DNA from: Fomitopsis serialis | Taxonomy: Eukaryota; Basidiomycota; Agaricomycetes; Polyporales; Fomitopsidaceae | NCBI RefSeq assembly: GCF_022376445.1 | Contig: NW_025955224.1 | Coordinates: 1-55,160 of the forward strand | Length of the DNA stretch: 55,160 nt | Direction: 5' to 3' | In this document: positions 1 through 12,751 of the stretch, in pieces | How the letters are laid out: the number at the start of each line of letters is the position of its first letter | Numbering within the stretch: the stretch's first letter is position 1 | Notes under the pieces: generated by a model | Seen by the model: the letters and a program-made list of their open reading frames with translations, nothing else | What the model was told of the DNA's origin: nothing | Database searches by the model: none | Program-made: the position numbers and the translations under genes

Positions 1-219
1 TCTGTTCCGTCAGCTTTATGGTTGTGGGCGACGCTACGGCTGAGGGCGACTGGAAACTGCAGAAGATTGAGCAAGGAAGGTGGAGAAATGACGGTAGCGC
101 CGACGCTGTGGCTGAGGCAAGATCGAGAGTGAAAGGGTCACGTTCTCTCGACGCGCTCAGACGCGCTTGCGTCCAGCTTTGCAAGTCGCAGTGCCACCAC
201 CTTCGCCCACTACCTCAAA

Positions 220-1243
220 ATGTTGCAGCCAGACGAGCAGCTCAACGCACTTTTACTACACGTTTCTACTCGACAGAGACACTCAAAAGCCGCTCAAGGA
301 GCTCGTAGCGGAACTCCGGAAGCATGTCGACGTATCACCCATCCAGGCCGGACAAGCACTCAGGGCCTCGGACATGGACGTGTCAAAAGCTCTCGTCTGG
401 CTTGAACAAGCTCGCTCCGAGTCTGCGGTGAAGAAGGCAGCGAAGGTCGAGGGGCGGGAGGCAAACGAGGGCATGATCGGGACAGCCGTGCTATCCCCCG
501 GGGCGACCAGCGCAAAGCCCAGCGGAGTGCGCGCCGCCATGGTCGAGCTAAACTGCGAGACGGACTTCGTCGCACGAAACGACCTCTTCTCCCAACTGCT
601 CGATGACATCGCGCACACCGCCGCGTTCATGTCCGAGCCAGTCGATTCGGACAAGTTCTTCCACCCCTTCTCCGTCGACGTCCTCCAGGGCGCGCCCCTC
701 CTCTCAAAAACGAACCCCGAGAAGAACGGAAAGAACACCGTGGCGGACGCGATGCGCGACCTCACCGGTCGGGTAGGTGAGAAGATCTCATTGCGCCGAG
801 CCCTCACTGTCGTCCGCGACCCGTTCCCGCCGTCCCAGCGGGACATTGCGCTGCGCATCGCGTCCCGCGTACACCAGTCGGTCAGCAACCCCCGGCAAGG
901 GCGCATTGGCAATCTCGCTCTGCTTGCGTTGAAGTCGCCCCGGCTGGCGACCGTCCTCGAGTCGGAAGAGTTCCAGAATGACCTCAGTAGACTCTGCCTA
1001 TCCCTCGGGAACCAAATCATCGGCTTCCCGACGACCAGTATACGCTCGTCTTCTGGTGTGCAGGAAGAAGGGGCGCTGTACAATCAGCCATTCGCTATGT
1101 TCATGGGCGAAGGGAACAACCAACCGGTGCAGACGTTCCTCCGGAGTTGGGCAGCCCAGCGTGGCTTGGTAGAGTCGGGCGAGCAAGACGGTGGGGTGGA
1201 GGTCTTGGACTTCGCTAAGTGGACGGTCGCCGAAAGTATCTAG
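220..1243 (+). CDS. TSF1: Mitochondrial elongation factor Ts
   Basis: Guanine-nucleotide exchange factor that recycles EF-Tu.GDP during mitochondrial translation. The N-terminal UBA-like TS-N helix bundle is clear (KELVAELRKHVDVSPIQAGQ...). It is followed by the family signature VELNCETDFVARND and the C-terminal dimerisation region that runs to a stop at 1241-1243. The long continuous frame starts upstream at 167 with a poor leader. A better leader begins at ATG 220: Arg-rich, acid-free, ending RTFTTRFYSTE, as in mitochondrial presequences, but it lies in another frame. Joining ATG 220, the presequence and the TS-N domain needs one base gained near 229-231 (C run) and one near 277-280. I read both as apparent single-base losses in the sequence, not as introns. 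Family identity is secure; the exact N-terminus is inferred. Confidence 0.88.
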
Positions 1244-3618
1244 ATTTAACATACATCTAATGACATCGTAACATCCCCACTCACATAACCTATTGGTGAG
1301 TCCTACAAGTATCATTACCTGCATCTCCTGACAAGCTAGTCCTAGTAATATCAGCTCTTCCTGACTGGGCGTAATCTGACAAGCATCATGCGCATACACA
1401 TTCTGCTTTTACTCGCTTTGCGTGCTATGGGACCGTTTCACTGTTTCATGGGTATTGCGTAGATTCCGCTCTGGATGCTTGACTCGGCGGCGACTGACAT
1501 TGCGGGACCAACGCTAGATAGTCACTGAACCAATCAATAGCAAGCTTCTGATGGTGTCTCGGTGCGTCGTTATTTTACGGCTAAGCCGTTGCTAACCTCG
1601 AGCTCACCACAGTAAATACAGCGATGCATGTGCAATGGTGATAGCCTCCAACGAACGCCGACCGTTGAAGAAAGAGGCGACCTGCATTGCTGCGTGATGA
1701 ATACATGGCCCGTTCCGGAATTTTCCCTTGAGGTGAGATGCATGGCCCATCCGTCCTCATTATCCCTCATAATAGTAATACACCCGCACCGACGTATTGT
1801 ATCGGTCGTAACTCATGCAATATGATTACGAAAGGAAACCATGGTCCGTGCTGTGATTGGTGAGTCAGACCGAAAGGCTGGCGGACTATTCACCAGATTT
1901 TTAGATGTTGGGCAGTGTAGGATATCTGGATCCAGCAACGGTACTGGCCCTTGCTCTATTCTACCTGCTGTCTTAACACGGTCTTACGCGCACCCCGCGC
2001 GCACTCTGCCCTATCCCTCTCGTTGCGCACCGTATGGCAAGGCCAGGATCTCCGGGTCGTCGCATTTTACGTCAGTCCGTACGAAACGTGGCTGCCAATG
2101 TGCGCGGCCAGTTACAGCGTATCCCACTACACAATCCTCCAGCCCCAAAGGCGTGCGATCGGACCGAGGAATAGAGAGTAAAAAATCTCCCCTCAAGGAA
2201 ACTAGAGAGAAAACCGCTAAGGTAAAGGTATTCGCCGCACAAATGCACATCGTACGCCAGCCTGGGTACCACGAAGGTATCATGAGTGAGATAAGCACCG
2301 CACAAGGTCGGGTGCGATACGCCTTACGATATCGTGGGTCTTGCATCGCGGGAAGAGGGGGAATCTCATCATAGCAACGTATGTGTGCCGCTTACTCCGG
2401 GTGACATTATTGACTACAACCTGAACTCTTCGTTCACGCCCGTACTATATATACTCTCATGGCGAAGCTAGTGCCGTACACCATACACCAACCGGCGATG
2501 AGTATCCACCGGCTTGAATTCGTGCGATGGCACTTTTGACCGTTCCGCCGCAGGTGCGGCATCATCAGCGGCAGCGGCCTCATTGAATGGGCTGAAGGAA
2601 GGTGCGAACACCTTGGCGAACATGTCAAGAACACGTTCAGCAGCGCTGGCCGTTTATCTGGCTCCGGTGAGCGGATACATACGACAATGCGCCCTTATCG
2701 TCGACTGCGCTAATTCGCCTGTGGTCTATGTCAATCTCGCGCTCGCAATATACGTCATTTCATTTACCGATACTAAGCCACGCCGAGTGCGTTGTCGCGT
2801 ATTGACCGTGCGATACGCGCGGGAGGCGCATTGGGTGGAGGAGGTGCGGCTGGACAGTATAGGCGACCGACGAACACGGACCGATGAACACGGGTGCGCT
2901 GCCGCGAAGGGCTGCTAGCTGTAACAGTTGCCATGTCATTTTCCTGGCAGGGCCTGCAGTGCCTGTCCATGGAAGGCCGTCGGTGAACATCAGTGCGGTG
3001 CGGAAGACCAGGCACCCTCGAGCCCCACCTTCATCACTGTAACCGCAGTACTTGGGTGTGGTAAGTACTACACTTCTTGGACTTCGACACACAGCGATGC
3101 TAATGCTTCGACCTGGTAGTAGTCGGTGGTACATTTGAACTTACTGGTAGGCGAGCCGCAGTCACAGGCTTCGATGCTCGAGCCTCTCGAGGGCTTCTCC
3201 GAATTTAGATGGCACACTTTTCGTCGGTAACCGTCGCGTCGGGCGGGAATACACCTTTCCGACAAGATGCACCGAGAATGCGGAATGGCCCAGGGAATCG
3301 TCGGCCGAGTTCTGGCCGCGCCCGCCCCCGGTGTGTGCCACCCAGATCTCGATCATCGACAGATCCTCTCTATAGCGTTCAGTAAGTACTTCAGAAGTAC
3401 TTAGCTGAAACCTGACAGTATTGCACGAGAACCGGGGCCGACTGTTGATCCACTCGTCTCCCATTCGGGACCTTTCCTGGTTCCTTCTGTTGTACAAATG
3501 ATTGCTGCGGCTGCTTACACACACCGCACCATGCCCATGAGTCTTCCTAGCCTCTAGCCCCGCTTTTTGTCGACTGCCGCTCTCCTCAGGCTCCCGGGAC
3601 CTGCGCGTTGCCAATGCC
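1244..3618. other. Long stretch without a recognisable gene
   Basis: Only short overlapping open frames occur on both strands, none with a domain or motif I recognise. An Ala-rich frame near 2514-2700 (+) is the most protein-like, but it has no convincing start, splice pattern or homologous motif. Base composition is more AT-rich and less biased than in the flanking genes. It may be old, decayed repeat or gene sequence. Confidence 0.5.
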
Positions 3619-5767
3619 ATGTCCAGCACCGGCCTGAATTTCAATGCCACTCTTGGCTGCACGTTCATTGGGATCCTCTTCGAGATTCTGTAAGGACAAG
3701 CAAGGAGCTGTCATTTTGCTTCTGACCCAACTCTACTCAGGCTGCAAGGCTTCTCGTGTGCGCAGACGCTGTACTACTTCCACGAGTACTGGTCAGACAA
3801 CTTATGGCTCCGAGCTCTGGTACGTTCCCCAGGCATTTGCGTGCCCACGCGCTGCTCAGATTCATGTTCAGGTAGCCTTTCTGTGGTAGGTCGCGCCCGG
3901 ACAGCAGTGTCCGGCGCGCCATTGGCTGACTGTCCTTGCCAAATAGGTTGCTCGACACTGCACGCACAGCACTAGATATAGAGGTAATCGAACACGTCTG
4001 CAGGCGTATAATTGACACTGACGGCTCCGTCCATAAGTACATGTGGCTTTATATTGTTACGAATCACGCAAATCCCGCAGCTATGGAATTCATACCAATG
4101 TGAGTAACAATAATCAATAGTCCCCCTCGATGTACGTCACTGATTCATGACTGTGAAGCACGTTTGCAGTATGTTGCTCAGTATGCTGGTATAGTGTGCC
4201 CGGTCGCTAAGGTTGTGCCTGGTCAGATCCAATTTTTGCTTTCCGTGAGTGCGCATGAGCATCCACAGGGCACAGTCAACTGACTCTGACATACAGTCCG
4301 TAACAGTTCTGGTTGTGCAGCTGTATGACTGGATTCCCCCCTTGTTGACCTATCCTCCGTCCTAATCTCATTTCGCAGCTACTTCATGCGAGCTATCTGG
4401 CGCTGTAAGTTACATATTTCAGCCCAAACGCATTCCTCATTCACTAAACCGCCCACAATCGTAGTCCTCCCCGGAAACTGGTACCGCATCCCGCTCATAG
4501 GATCCCTCGTACGTCTTGAGGCGAAATATCTGTGTGGATTCTTTGACTGATTACCGCCGCAGGCTGTTATTGTCCTGCTCTCTTTCGGTGTGTTCCACAA
4601 GCTGTATCCATGCTACTTGAAACTGATAGCTCGTGTCTGTGCAGCCGGTGGTTGTGGTACGCCCGCTTCTTCCCCGTACCGCTCTTAATCCACTGACTCC
4701 ATCGCACACGCACACTAGCCTCTGTCGGCGAATTGTAAGTATTCCCCTCCCTCCGATTCCTCCCAAACATCGGTGATATTTTCACTCAATTTCCACAGCA
4801 TGGGCAACTTGCATTACGAGGCCGTCCTGGCCGGCTCTCGGGTGACTGCATCGATCCAGACCGTGACCGCGTTCGTCGCAGATGTGTACATCGCGGTTGC
4901 GCTGTCGGTCATCCTATACGGGAAGAAGACTGGGTTCTCCAAGTGAGCCTGCAACCCGTTGATTCCCTATCTCTGTAAAGGGCGAGGAGCTGACGTTTAC
5001 TGGTGCTGCGTAGCACGGACACGTTGGTCAGCAGGCTGGTCACGTACGCGATCCACAGAGGGCTCTTCACCGCGTGTGTATTTTTCTTCCTCGCGCTACC
5101 GGACGATGCCTTGCTCAATCGGGCCTCCGTTCCTACTACAGGCTCCTGCAATTGCTTCACTTCGCTACGGTATGTCAAAAGAAAGCCATCCAAGTGCCCA
5201 GACTAGACAAGGGACTGATATATGACTATGCTGAAGTACATTGGCACGCTCAACCTTGGCTCTAGAGAGCTCATCTGGTCGCTCTTCCACTTCCCGGCGA
5301 GCAAGGGTGAGATCTTACCTTCCATCTGCCGCTTATCTCACGCACGACCAACCGCTCACTCGCCTTCAACGTAGTCTACGTCAACTCCCTCTTAGCTCTG
5401 TATGTGTCTTTCCTACTAATCCCTGATCCCTGCATGCTCAGTGTTGCATAAACGGGACACAGGCTGAACGTGCGCCACTGGCTTCGCGAGGCGCACTACG
5501 CAGAATCGGTACACCTGCACACCCTGCGAGGCGGCATCAGGTGCGTTCTCGCCGTCTCCGCGTTCCACCTCCCTGCCGCGATGTCTGACGCTTCGTGATG
5601 GCAGGGTGCAACGCACGGGCGAGCTCTGGGCTTCGATGCTCCACACGGACCCGGGTGTGCTCGTCACGACAGAGATGGAGGTCAAGCAAGACGAGGAGGA
5701 GCGCCACGCCCCGCCGCCGCGCAGGTACGGCCGCAGCGCGACTCGGGACACGAACCGCGTTACATAG
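3619..5767 (+). CDS. DUF6534-type multi-pass membrane protein, copy 1
   Basis: Uncharacterised membrane protein family expanded in Agaricomycetes; no function is established. Exon pieces in order: MSSTGLNFNATLGCTFIGILF (start at 3619), LQGFSCAQTLYYFHEYWSD after a GTAAGG..CAG intron at about 3690-3739, LLDTARTALDIEV, YMWLYIVTNHANPAAMEF, SIQTVTAFVADVYIAVALSV, TDTLVSRLVTYAIHRGLFTA, then VYVNSLLALLNVRHWLREAHY and a hydrophilic tail ending at TAG 5765-5767. The order of hydrophobic segments and the conserved 'LDTART', 'TNxANP' and 'NVRHWLRE' blocks match the family. The frame around 3950 (LLDTART) is not in phase with the preceding exon by the obvious splice, so one indel or an unusual splice is possible. 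This is the best preserved of the three copies in the window. Confidence 0.72.
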
Positions 5768-6350
5768 CGGGTGGAGGATCCTTGATGCAGTCCGCGAAAC
5801 TGGTACATGTGCTGTGTAGCATACGTCGACTCCAGAGCCTGGGAGATATTCCTGAGGGCTGTTATATAGGAGACATTCGTTCGCTATCGAGATTACAAGT
5901 AAGAATTGCGTGGCAACCGCTGAGATCCTTACTTGAATGCGTTGCTGGTACATTGTTAATGTCTGGGTGGCGTGGATGTACTTGTATGTGCGCAAAATTC
6001 TCACCCCGTCAGGTATCTCCTGAGGTATTGAAATTTAGGAGACCCGTTGGTTACCGAGATGGGCGTGAGTGCAAGGCATGCGCAGTGAAAGGCGTGGTAG
6101 CCGCTGTGTCTGTGGTCGACATAGATGATGCGGTCCGCGAGGCTCGGTCTGCGGTTCATAGAAGACAATCGGCATTTGTGTCCAGCAGGAAGCACGCTTC
6201 GGCATTATTGTCTCATACCTCAACTCTGATCTTTCTCGGCACTCCCCCCGAATGCAAGTCCCCGCCCGAGAGCGCCTTCTTTACGCCGGAGATTTGCGCT
6301 GTCCGTGGCATGCACGGCGGATCCGAGCTATTCGTGGGTAGGCGTACTAG
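5768..6350. other. Interval between convergent DUF6534 copies
   Basis: This stretch separates the stop of copy 1 (+) from the stop of copy 2 (-). A 190-codon open frame on + (5782-6354) has no recognisable domain. Its 3' part overlaps sequence that resembles the tail region of copy 3 (about 9250-9350), so I do not call it a gene. Confidence 0.4.
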
Positions 6351-8362
6351 TTAGCACGCTTCTATGTCAACTTCGCAAAGGTGGGAGACAGCCGAGAGAA
6401 CGCACCAAGTTGACGAGTCGCTACTCCCTGACACACCAAGCTCGATCTCGTCTCCCATCGTCTCTCGAAGCCAATGACGCATGTTCAGCCTAGTACGGAT
6501 GTATGATCGACGATCAGCGTGTCATGCGGGCGATGAGATGCTCACATCGAAACCAAGGAATTGGTGTAAACTGACGTCCACATGTCCCTTGATGAGTGAT
6601 AAAGATGTCCGATGTGATCGTAGCAGACACTCACTCTTGCCAACTGGAAAGTATACAATGGTCCAGGTGAGCTGGGTGCCGCTGAAGTGGAGCTGTAAAT
6701 GAACATTGATCGCATACACGTGAACGCGTGTCACGCAGAGATATCTTCCATGAGACATACAGTGATGAACTGCAAGAACTGAAGCAATCTACAAGTGGTT
6801 CAGTCCGTCAAACGCTAGATTCAGGCTAAAGAAGCTGTGCAAACGTACGCTGTCATGATCCCGCGTTGCAGCGCACATGCCACGAGCTTTGTCACGAGTG
6901 AGTCCGTTCTTTGAGCGGGTATGATGCGTTGAACCGTTACCACAATGATATAAAGAGCTGGTCAACCCAGGCAAAGTCTCGGTCATCCGAACCAAGCAGA
7001 CGCACCCAGTGTAACCTGTCCGCTTGCTATCAAAGATGATCGACAGAGCCACAGCGATGTATACGTCTGTGACCGTCGCGGCGACGGTCTGAATCGACGA
7101 GGTCACCTGCACTTGTGATACACTTTCGGCGATGTTGAAGGTCCTGCCGTTCGGATACATCGATGGGAAATGTGCGCCAAAATGACGTATGAAGAGACTC
7201 ACAGAGTATGAATTGATGCTAGAGGAATCGTGCCAATGAGGCTGAAGCGGACTGAAGGGTATCGTCACGACTAACCTATGCCGCTGCCTAGTAGTGGATG
7301 ACATCGATGAAGCCACGAATGGTACGTCTCATTAACCATTTGCAATCCTGCAAGTGGTACGCAATACGTACAAAAGGACAATAACGAAAGTACCACCTTG
7401 CATTTCAGGAGGTTAGTGTCGCCCGTAAGACCGCCCATAATGTACGCACCATCGTTATGGTCAAGGGGAGCCTGTGCCGCATGTGACCCATGACTGCGCT
7501 ACTAGTTTGGTGCCCATGATACGATGTAGGGCAAGAACAGACATACGGCACCAAACAATGTATATGTAATACCTTGAGCCTGAGGGTCATCATCTTTTGC
7601 TGTCCGGGGTCTGACATGTACTCACAATTGAGCGACTAGGATCGTCAGAGTCTACATCAGAAGAGAACGAGTGAGAGGCGTGACAGCCGAGACTCCGGAG
7701 GTACCAACTCCAAAGAATGCGCCAGCCTGGAATGTGTACGCCGGTTATGGCTTAAGTGCAGTGTAGTAATTGGAGCTTGCGATCACTTACGATAAACGTG
7801 CTGCCGAAAAGACATGAGTAAATGTTCAAGTGTAGAGTGATTTGCCACACTTGGTGAATTGTATCGTGTCAAGGAGATTCGCGTGATGGTCGATTAGGCA
7901 GACCCAAAGAAACTTCGGAGTGTCGAATAAGAGCGGAATCAACCACACAGGACGCCACGAAAAGGCTTACCTGTAAGCTACAGCATGCCCTCGCGGTATC
8001 AAGGATCCTGGCAATGTCAGCTGAGCAGAGTACCATTTTGAGATTGTGAGACAGTCATACCATAGAAACGTCACCTATCGCGATATTCAAATGAAGCCAA
8101 ATAGTGCGTCAGAAGTAGAAGCTACTGAGCCTTACCAGAGTTCGTGTGTACAGATGGTCATGCGTATATTCATGAAAGTAATACTGTGTCTGCGCCAAGG
8201 AAATGCCATACAAACTGGGTACATGCAAAGACCACTGCAGCGTCAATGATTCTACTCAGATCTGAATGAAATATCGACGCACAGCACTTCAATTGATATC
8301 CCGATGAATATATACCCCGCAGTATGGTCCAGAGAATGTTCGAGACCTGAATCAGTGACCAT
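6351..8362 (-). pseudogene. DUF6534-type membrane protein, copy 2, probably degraded
   Basis: Reading on the minus strand from ATG 8360-8362 gives MVTDSGLEHSLDHTAGYIFIGISIE, which aligns with the first membrane segment of the other two copies. Further along are VTSSIQTVAATVTDVYIAVALSIIFDSKRTGYTG (about 7000-7110), TDSLVTKLVACALQRGIMTAYV (about 6850-6910) and a C-terminal LNMRHWLRE block near 6470-6490, with a stop at 6351-6353. The middle segments (YYF.., LDTART, TNxANP) are not recoverable by eye, and AT content is higher than in copy 1. It is either a decayed paralogue or an active gene with unusual splicing; decay is more likely. Same strand as copy 3, convergent with copy 1. Confidence 0.5.
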
Positions 8363-9240
8363 GTGAATACCGAGAGAAGGTGAGGAATATGCGAGTGCAC
8401 GCCACAGAAGGAGCCTACTAGTGTAGACTTATATGAGTAGCTCAGCAGTGTTCTCGGATCATGATGAGCTCACAGACTGGGAGAAACGCCCCCGCATTGC
8501 CAGAGTGCAAGAGAAAAGCTTTCACAGCCTATCATGACAGTGCGTAACAAGAGGCGGCCGTGCATGTCGGACAATGATGTCGTAGAGCAACGTCGCTATA
8601 GAGCTCCGGCATTGGCTGTGAACAGCGCCCGGCCTTCAAAGAATGCACAGTCGCGTCCCAAATGCCGAATATGAGGCCGCACCAGCCACAACTTTAGAGC
8701 ACCGTACGGAGACTCCATTCGCACTGCACGGCATTGATAGTAGCAGGACCACTTGCCAATGGATCATAGAGCCCCATGTTCGACGTATACTCGACGAACA
8801 AGCATATTACAAAACCAGGGTGAGTCAGGGCAAAGGTTGATCCCATCATAATCGCTATGCATGCGCACCGTTATACAACCTGATGCGCGCGCATGTCCAT
8901 CAGTCACCGACGCTGGGTGCCGCTGCGACTGAGTTTTCGTCAATCCATACGTTGACCAAGGTCGATGTCTACTTTCGCATGGCTCGCCCAGTTCTGCGAT
9001 AGAAGATAATTGCAATGCAAATGCAAGTTCTGCACGAGAAATCATAGAGTGTAATCTGGCACATTTTGATACCATACCTGGTTTCGGACTTCATCACGTC
9101 ATCCGACTGATTCCACCGCCATGGCATGAACCATCTCTTCCAGCACGACGACGAAGACAGGGCACGTCTATGTAGTGCCAACAAGTGTAAGGCACTGTGT
9201 CATGTCGAGAGGGTCTCAGTGCTACACCCTTGCACTACTC
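8363..9240. other. Spacer between DUF6534 copies 2 and 3
   Basis: No recognisable gene. Short frames on both strands carry no family motif. It separates the start of copy 2 from the stop of copy 3 on the minus strand. Confidence 0.4.
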
Positions 9241-11430
9241 TTACTCCGTCCTCGCCCGTGACGCAAGTCCGTGTCTGAGAACACCTCCGTCGACACGAAG
9301 ATTTGCGCTGCCCGAACCTGAGGTGGACCCGCGCTGCTCCACATATGAAGGGGGTACAAGTGAAGCAATCATTGTGTATGACGGCCCAAGGAGGGCAGGG
9401 GAAGAAGGTGAACCTGCGTCAGGTACGGGCAAGCGAGAACTTCTTTGCGCGGCGCACCTTCGCGAGCCGCTACTCCCAGAAATTCGGAGCTCTATCTCTT
9501 CAACTACCACCTCTGTAGGGCCGTCCCGAAGCCAATGGCGGATGTTCAACCTGCAGCGGTCCACGTGACCATTGTCAAATCATTGTCCACCATTCAGACG
9601 TGCAAGGATGATGCACTCACACAGCGAGAAGCGAGTTGGTGTAGACTGGGAGCAACAGAATCTGTCAGTAGGACGCATGTTAATCGATGCACGGCGGACA
9701 CGTACTCTTGCTTCCGGGAAAGTGGAAGAGCGCCCAAATGAGTTTGTTAGGGCCGTCGTTGAGAGTTCCGATGTACTGCCGATGGGAAGTAAGCGCATAC
9801 AGGGTAACCTAAGATAGCGCAGGAAAAAGGGAGGCATACCGTCGTGAAGTGCAGAAGCTGCATGAGGCTGCGTCCAGTTGTTGGCATCTTCAGCACGGCC
9901 TCTAGTCATCGTGTTCCAGACAAGAATAACACGTACGCAGTAACGATACCCCTGTGTATTGCAGCCGCAACGAGTTTCGTGATGAGTGAGTCCGTCCTGT
10001 AGGGAACCACGGTACCACATTGGGTCAGCATGGAAGGACTCGGAGTAGATACAGGAGGTCAAACTCTGACGCACCCAGAAAACCCTGTCCGCTTGCCGTG
10101 CAAGATGATGGACAGAGCCGCAGCAATGTATACATCTGTGACAAAGGCAGTGACGGTCTGAATCGATGCCGCGACTTCGGCGCGATCAAGGCTCGCGGCC
10201 AGATCGGGATTGACCGTGCTGAGGTCAAGGGACCGAACCTTTGGTAAAAGTACGGTGTGGAGGCGAAGAAGGGACCTACAAATCATATACGGAAGCTGGG
10301 GAATTTTGGTCAGTGAGATGATCATCGGAGCTGAAGATGGCTACTGACCCACACCACCGCCTGTAGAGGGTCGGCACAACAGGCGCTCAGCAAACGAACG
10401 AGGTGCGCGAATAGAATCAATGGAGCTTACTGAAGGAGAGTAGGGCGAGTGCCCCCTAAGCAAGCAGCGTGAGCACGGTACGGCGTCCCCTTGAGTGTGC
10501 CTACCATCGTCACAGCCAGTGGGAAACGGTGCCATTTGTGGGCCATAACTGTGCTAATGATTGAGCACTCCATACTTTGCGCAACGAAGAGACAGACGTA
10601 CAACGCCAGACCGAGTAAACATAGTACCTTTGCAAGTCAAACTGTGAATTCGACATGATTGGGATCCACAGGTTCGAGGACTCACAATTGAACGATCAAC
10701 ACAATGAGAGACTGGAGGTGAATCCGAGATCAGATACAGCGCAGAGATATGCGATGGACTTGATGCCTACCGCGAGGAAGAACTCCGCCTTGAATAGTAC
10801 ACATCAGCCACGACTCAAACGTGACGAAGCAGTCGTCATAGCTCACGATGAACGGGCTATCATAGAGTAAGTGAACGTCCCCATCTCAACGAGTGTGCTA
10901 CCTTACTTCGTGAATTGCGTGAACGCATTGAGATTTGCATGATTCGTAACAAGAAGATCCCAAATAAACTAAAAGATGCGCGTCAGCAGACTGAGGCCAG
11001 GACCCGGAGTACGGACAGACGATCGAGCAACATACTTGCAGATCACAGCACGTTCTCGCTGTATCGAGAAACCTGACCGATGTTCGGCGATCAATACCAC
11101 AGAAAGACCTCTTAGAGTTGCGGTCATACCACACGAAGGCCACCTGCATCGATGCTATCAATGAGACGCACTGGTATACGAGAGCGAGAACCACTTCAAC
11201 ACACCAGGATTTGTATATGGAGACGGTCAGAAGGATATTCGTGGAAGTAGTACTGAGTCTGTGCCAAGGAGAGCCCATACAAGCTACGTGATTCCGACTA
11301 ACACATCAGTATTCGTGACAGCACCGGCCGCATATAGCTAGTCATTGACGTACATAGTCTCAAACAGTATCCCGATGAATATGCACCCCACGGTGTCGTT
11401 CAGATGGAGATCGAGGCCGGAGTCTGCCAT
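9241..11430 (-). CDS. DUF6534-type membrane protein, copy 3, coding status uncertain
   Basis: Minus-strand start MADSGLDLHLNDTVGCIFIGILFETM at 11428-11430 matches the first transmembrane segment of copies 1 and 2. Later blocks are FLDTART (about 11055-11080), EVAASIQTVTAFVTDVYIAAALSIILHGKRTGFSG (about 10080-10190), TDSLITKLVAAAIHRGIVTAYVLFLSGT after a GTGCGT..CAG intron (about 9910-10000), and the tail LNIRHWLRDGPTEVVVEEIELR, ending at a TAA at 9241-9243. Most expected exons can be placed, but the second and third membrane segments (about 10400-11000) are weak. The family has no known function; a membrane location is inferred from the hydrophobic segments. Confidence 0.55.
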
Positions 11431-12751
11431 GGGGATGTCGGCGCGGGGGAAACGGTACGGCAGATATGAAACCGCACATCGCGGGTACGAAGCTTTAGAT
11501 GTATGAGTAACGCGAGGAAGCACACGAAGCCCCACTTGTCGAAGGCGTCTTTGAGCGTCGGACGGAAGCCCTACTCGGGGTAGAGACGGACGAGTCCGCG
11601 GACCAATCTCGGTCTCTTGTGTCACTGTGCTGCCACAAATGAGTTGATCACAGATGAGTGAATGCTCAAGAATTGCGAGCCGTTCTGTGGCCATACCGCG
11701 CGTAGAAGTCCGATGATACGGATAGAGAACAGGGACGTCGGTGGCCAGTGGCGGAGGGGTGGCGTTAGCGGCAGGATGCGCCACTGGCAGCGATCGGACC
11801 GCCGAGCACCGACTCCTTCGTTGTATACAGGAGAAAACGGTCTGTAGACACGGCGCGTGCGTAGCCTTGATGGAGAACCAATAGCAGCTATTTGCACGAT
11901 ATAAGAGCCAGACACCCCGGCGCGATCGTCGGTTCACTTGGGGACAAGTGCCACAAAAGCAACTGTGGCGGTCGCAGGCCAGCGAACATGCAGAGGTTGG
12001 AGGGTTGGCACTCCAACTATGTAACCATCGCCCGCGGATGAAGATAGCTAGAAACCGATCCAATGTCAGTTCCATCGTAGAGTTTCTCGCCCCGCTCTAC
12101 AACATACGCAGCACAGCCAGGCGCTGGAGCAGTGGTATATGAACAAAGTGGATATTCCGCGACACCGAAGCGTGAGGCTGGCTCAAGTCCGAAGGCAGCA
12201 TGTCTCTTGAATTAGGCAGGGTTCTCCCCACGGCCTCAACCACTACGGGTCGGTACATTAGCAATCAGCCGCGTCTACGAAGCATCAAGTCGAGATCGTA
12301 CCGTGTCATTCGATACAACTAGGGTTATTTTCCGTCTCCCAGTTCACCGGCAAGTCAGTCGAGGTAGATATGCTTCTGTAATAGTAGTCCAAGATCCTAT
12401 GACTGGCGCAGACTCGACTCGCACGAGGCGCCATCGGATCCGCGGGGAACACCCGAAGACTAGAATCGTCGTGAAGTGAATCAAAGGTACAAATACAGGC
12501 TTGCAAGCCCGGCAGATCGTGGGATCGCATTATAACTAGTCTCCCACAGGCAGACCTAACCAGGGCCTCGGTTGAGCGGAGGAGGGTGATCGTGTATGGA
12601 CGTGGTGATACCTGTGAGCGGACTATCATGATGTTGTCTTCAGCATTGCTTGTTATGATAATGCGAAGTGACGACATACCTTCTGATATATCTCAAGCAA
12701 TTATATGAAGGCCATGATTTTCACAATACTAGATAAGTCCCGACGTGCTGG
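11431..12751. other. Upstream of DUF6534 copy 3: no recognisable gene
   Basis: The minus frame continues open for about 200 codons upstream of ATG 11430, but that extension is Arg/Ser/Cys-rich, lacks counterparts in copies 1 and 2 and looks non-coding. A minus frame at 12306-12677 has no recognisable motif. I see no promoter element I would defend. Confidence 0.4.

Noticed and set aside
283..1083. 266-codon open frame on minus
   Set aside because: Antisense to EF-Ts; Ser/Arg-rich, follows the codon bias of the real gene and has no motif.
10655..10700. GGTTCGA word suggestive of a tRNA B box
   Set aside because: No acceptor stem, A box or cloverleaf can be drawn around it; similar words at 21970 and 24075 also fail.
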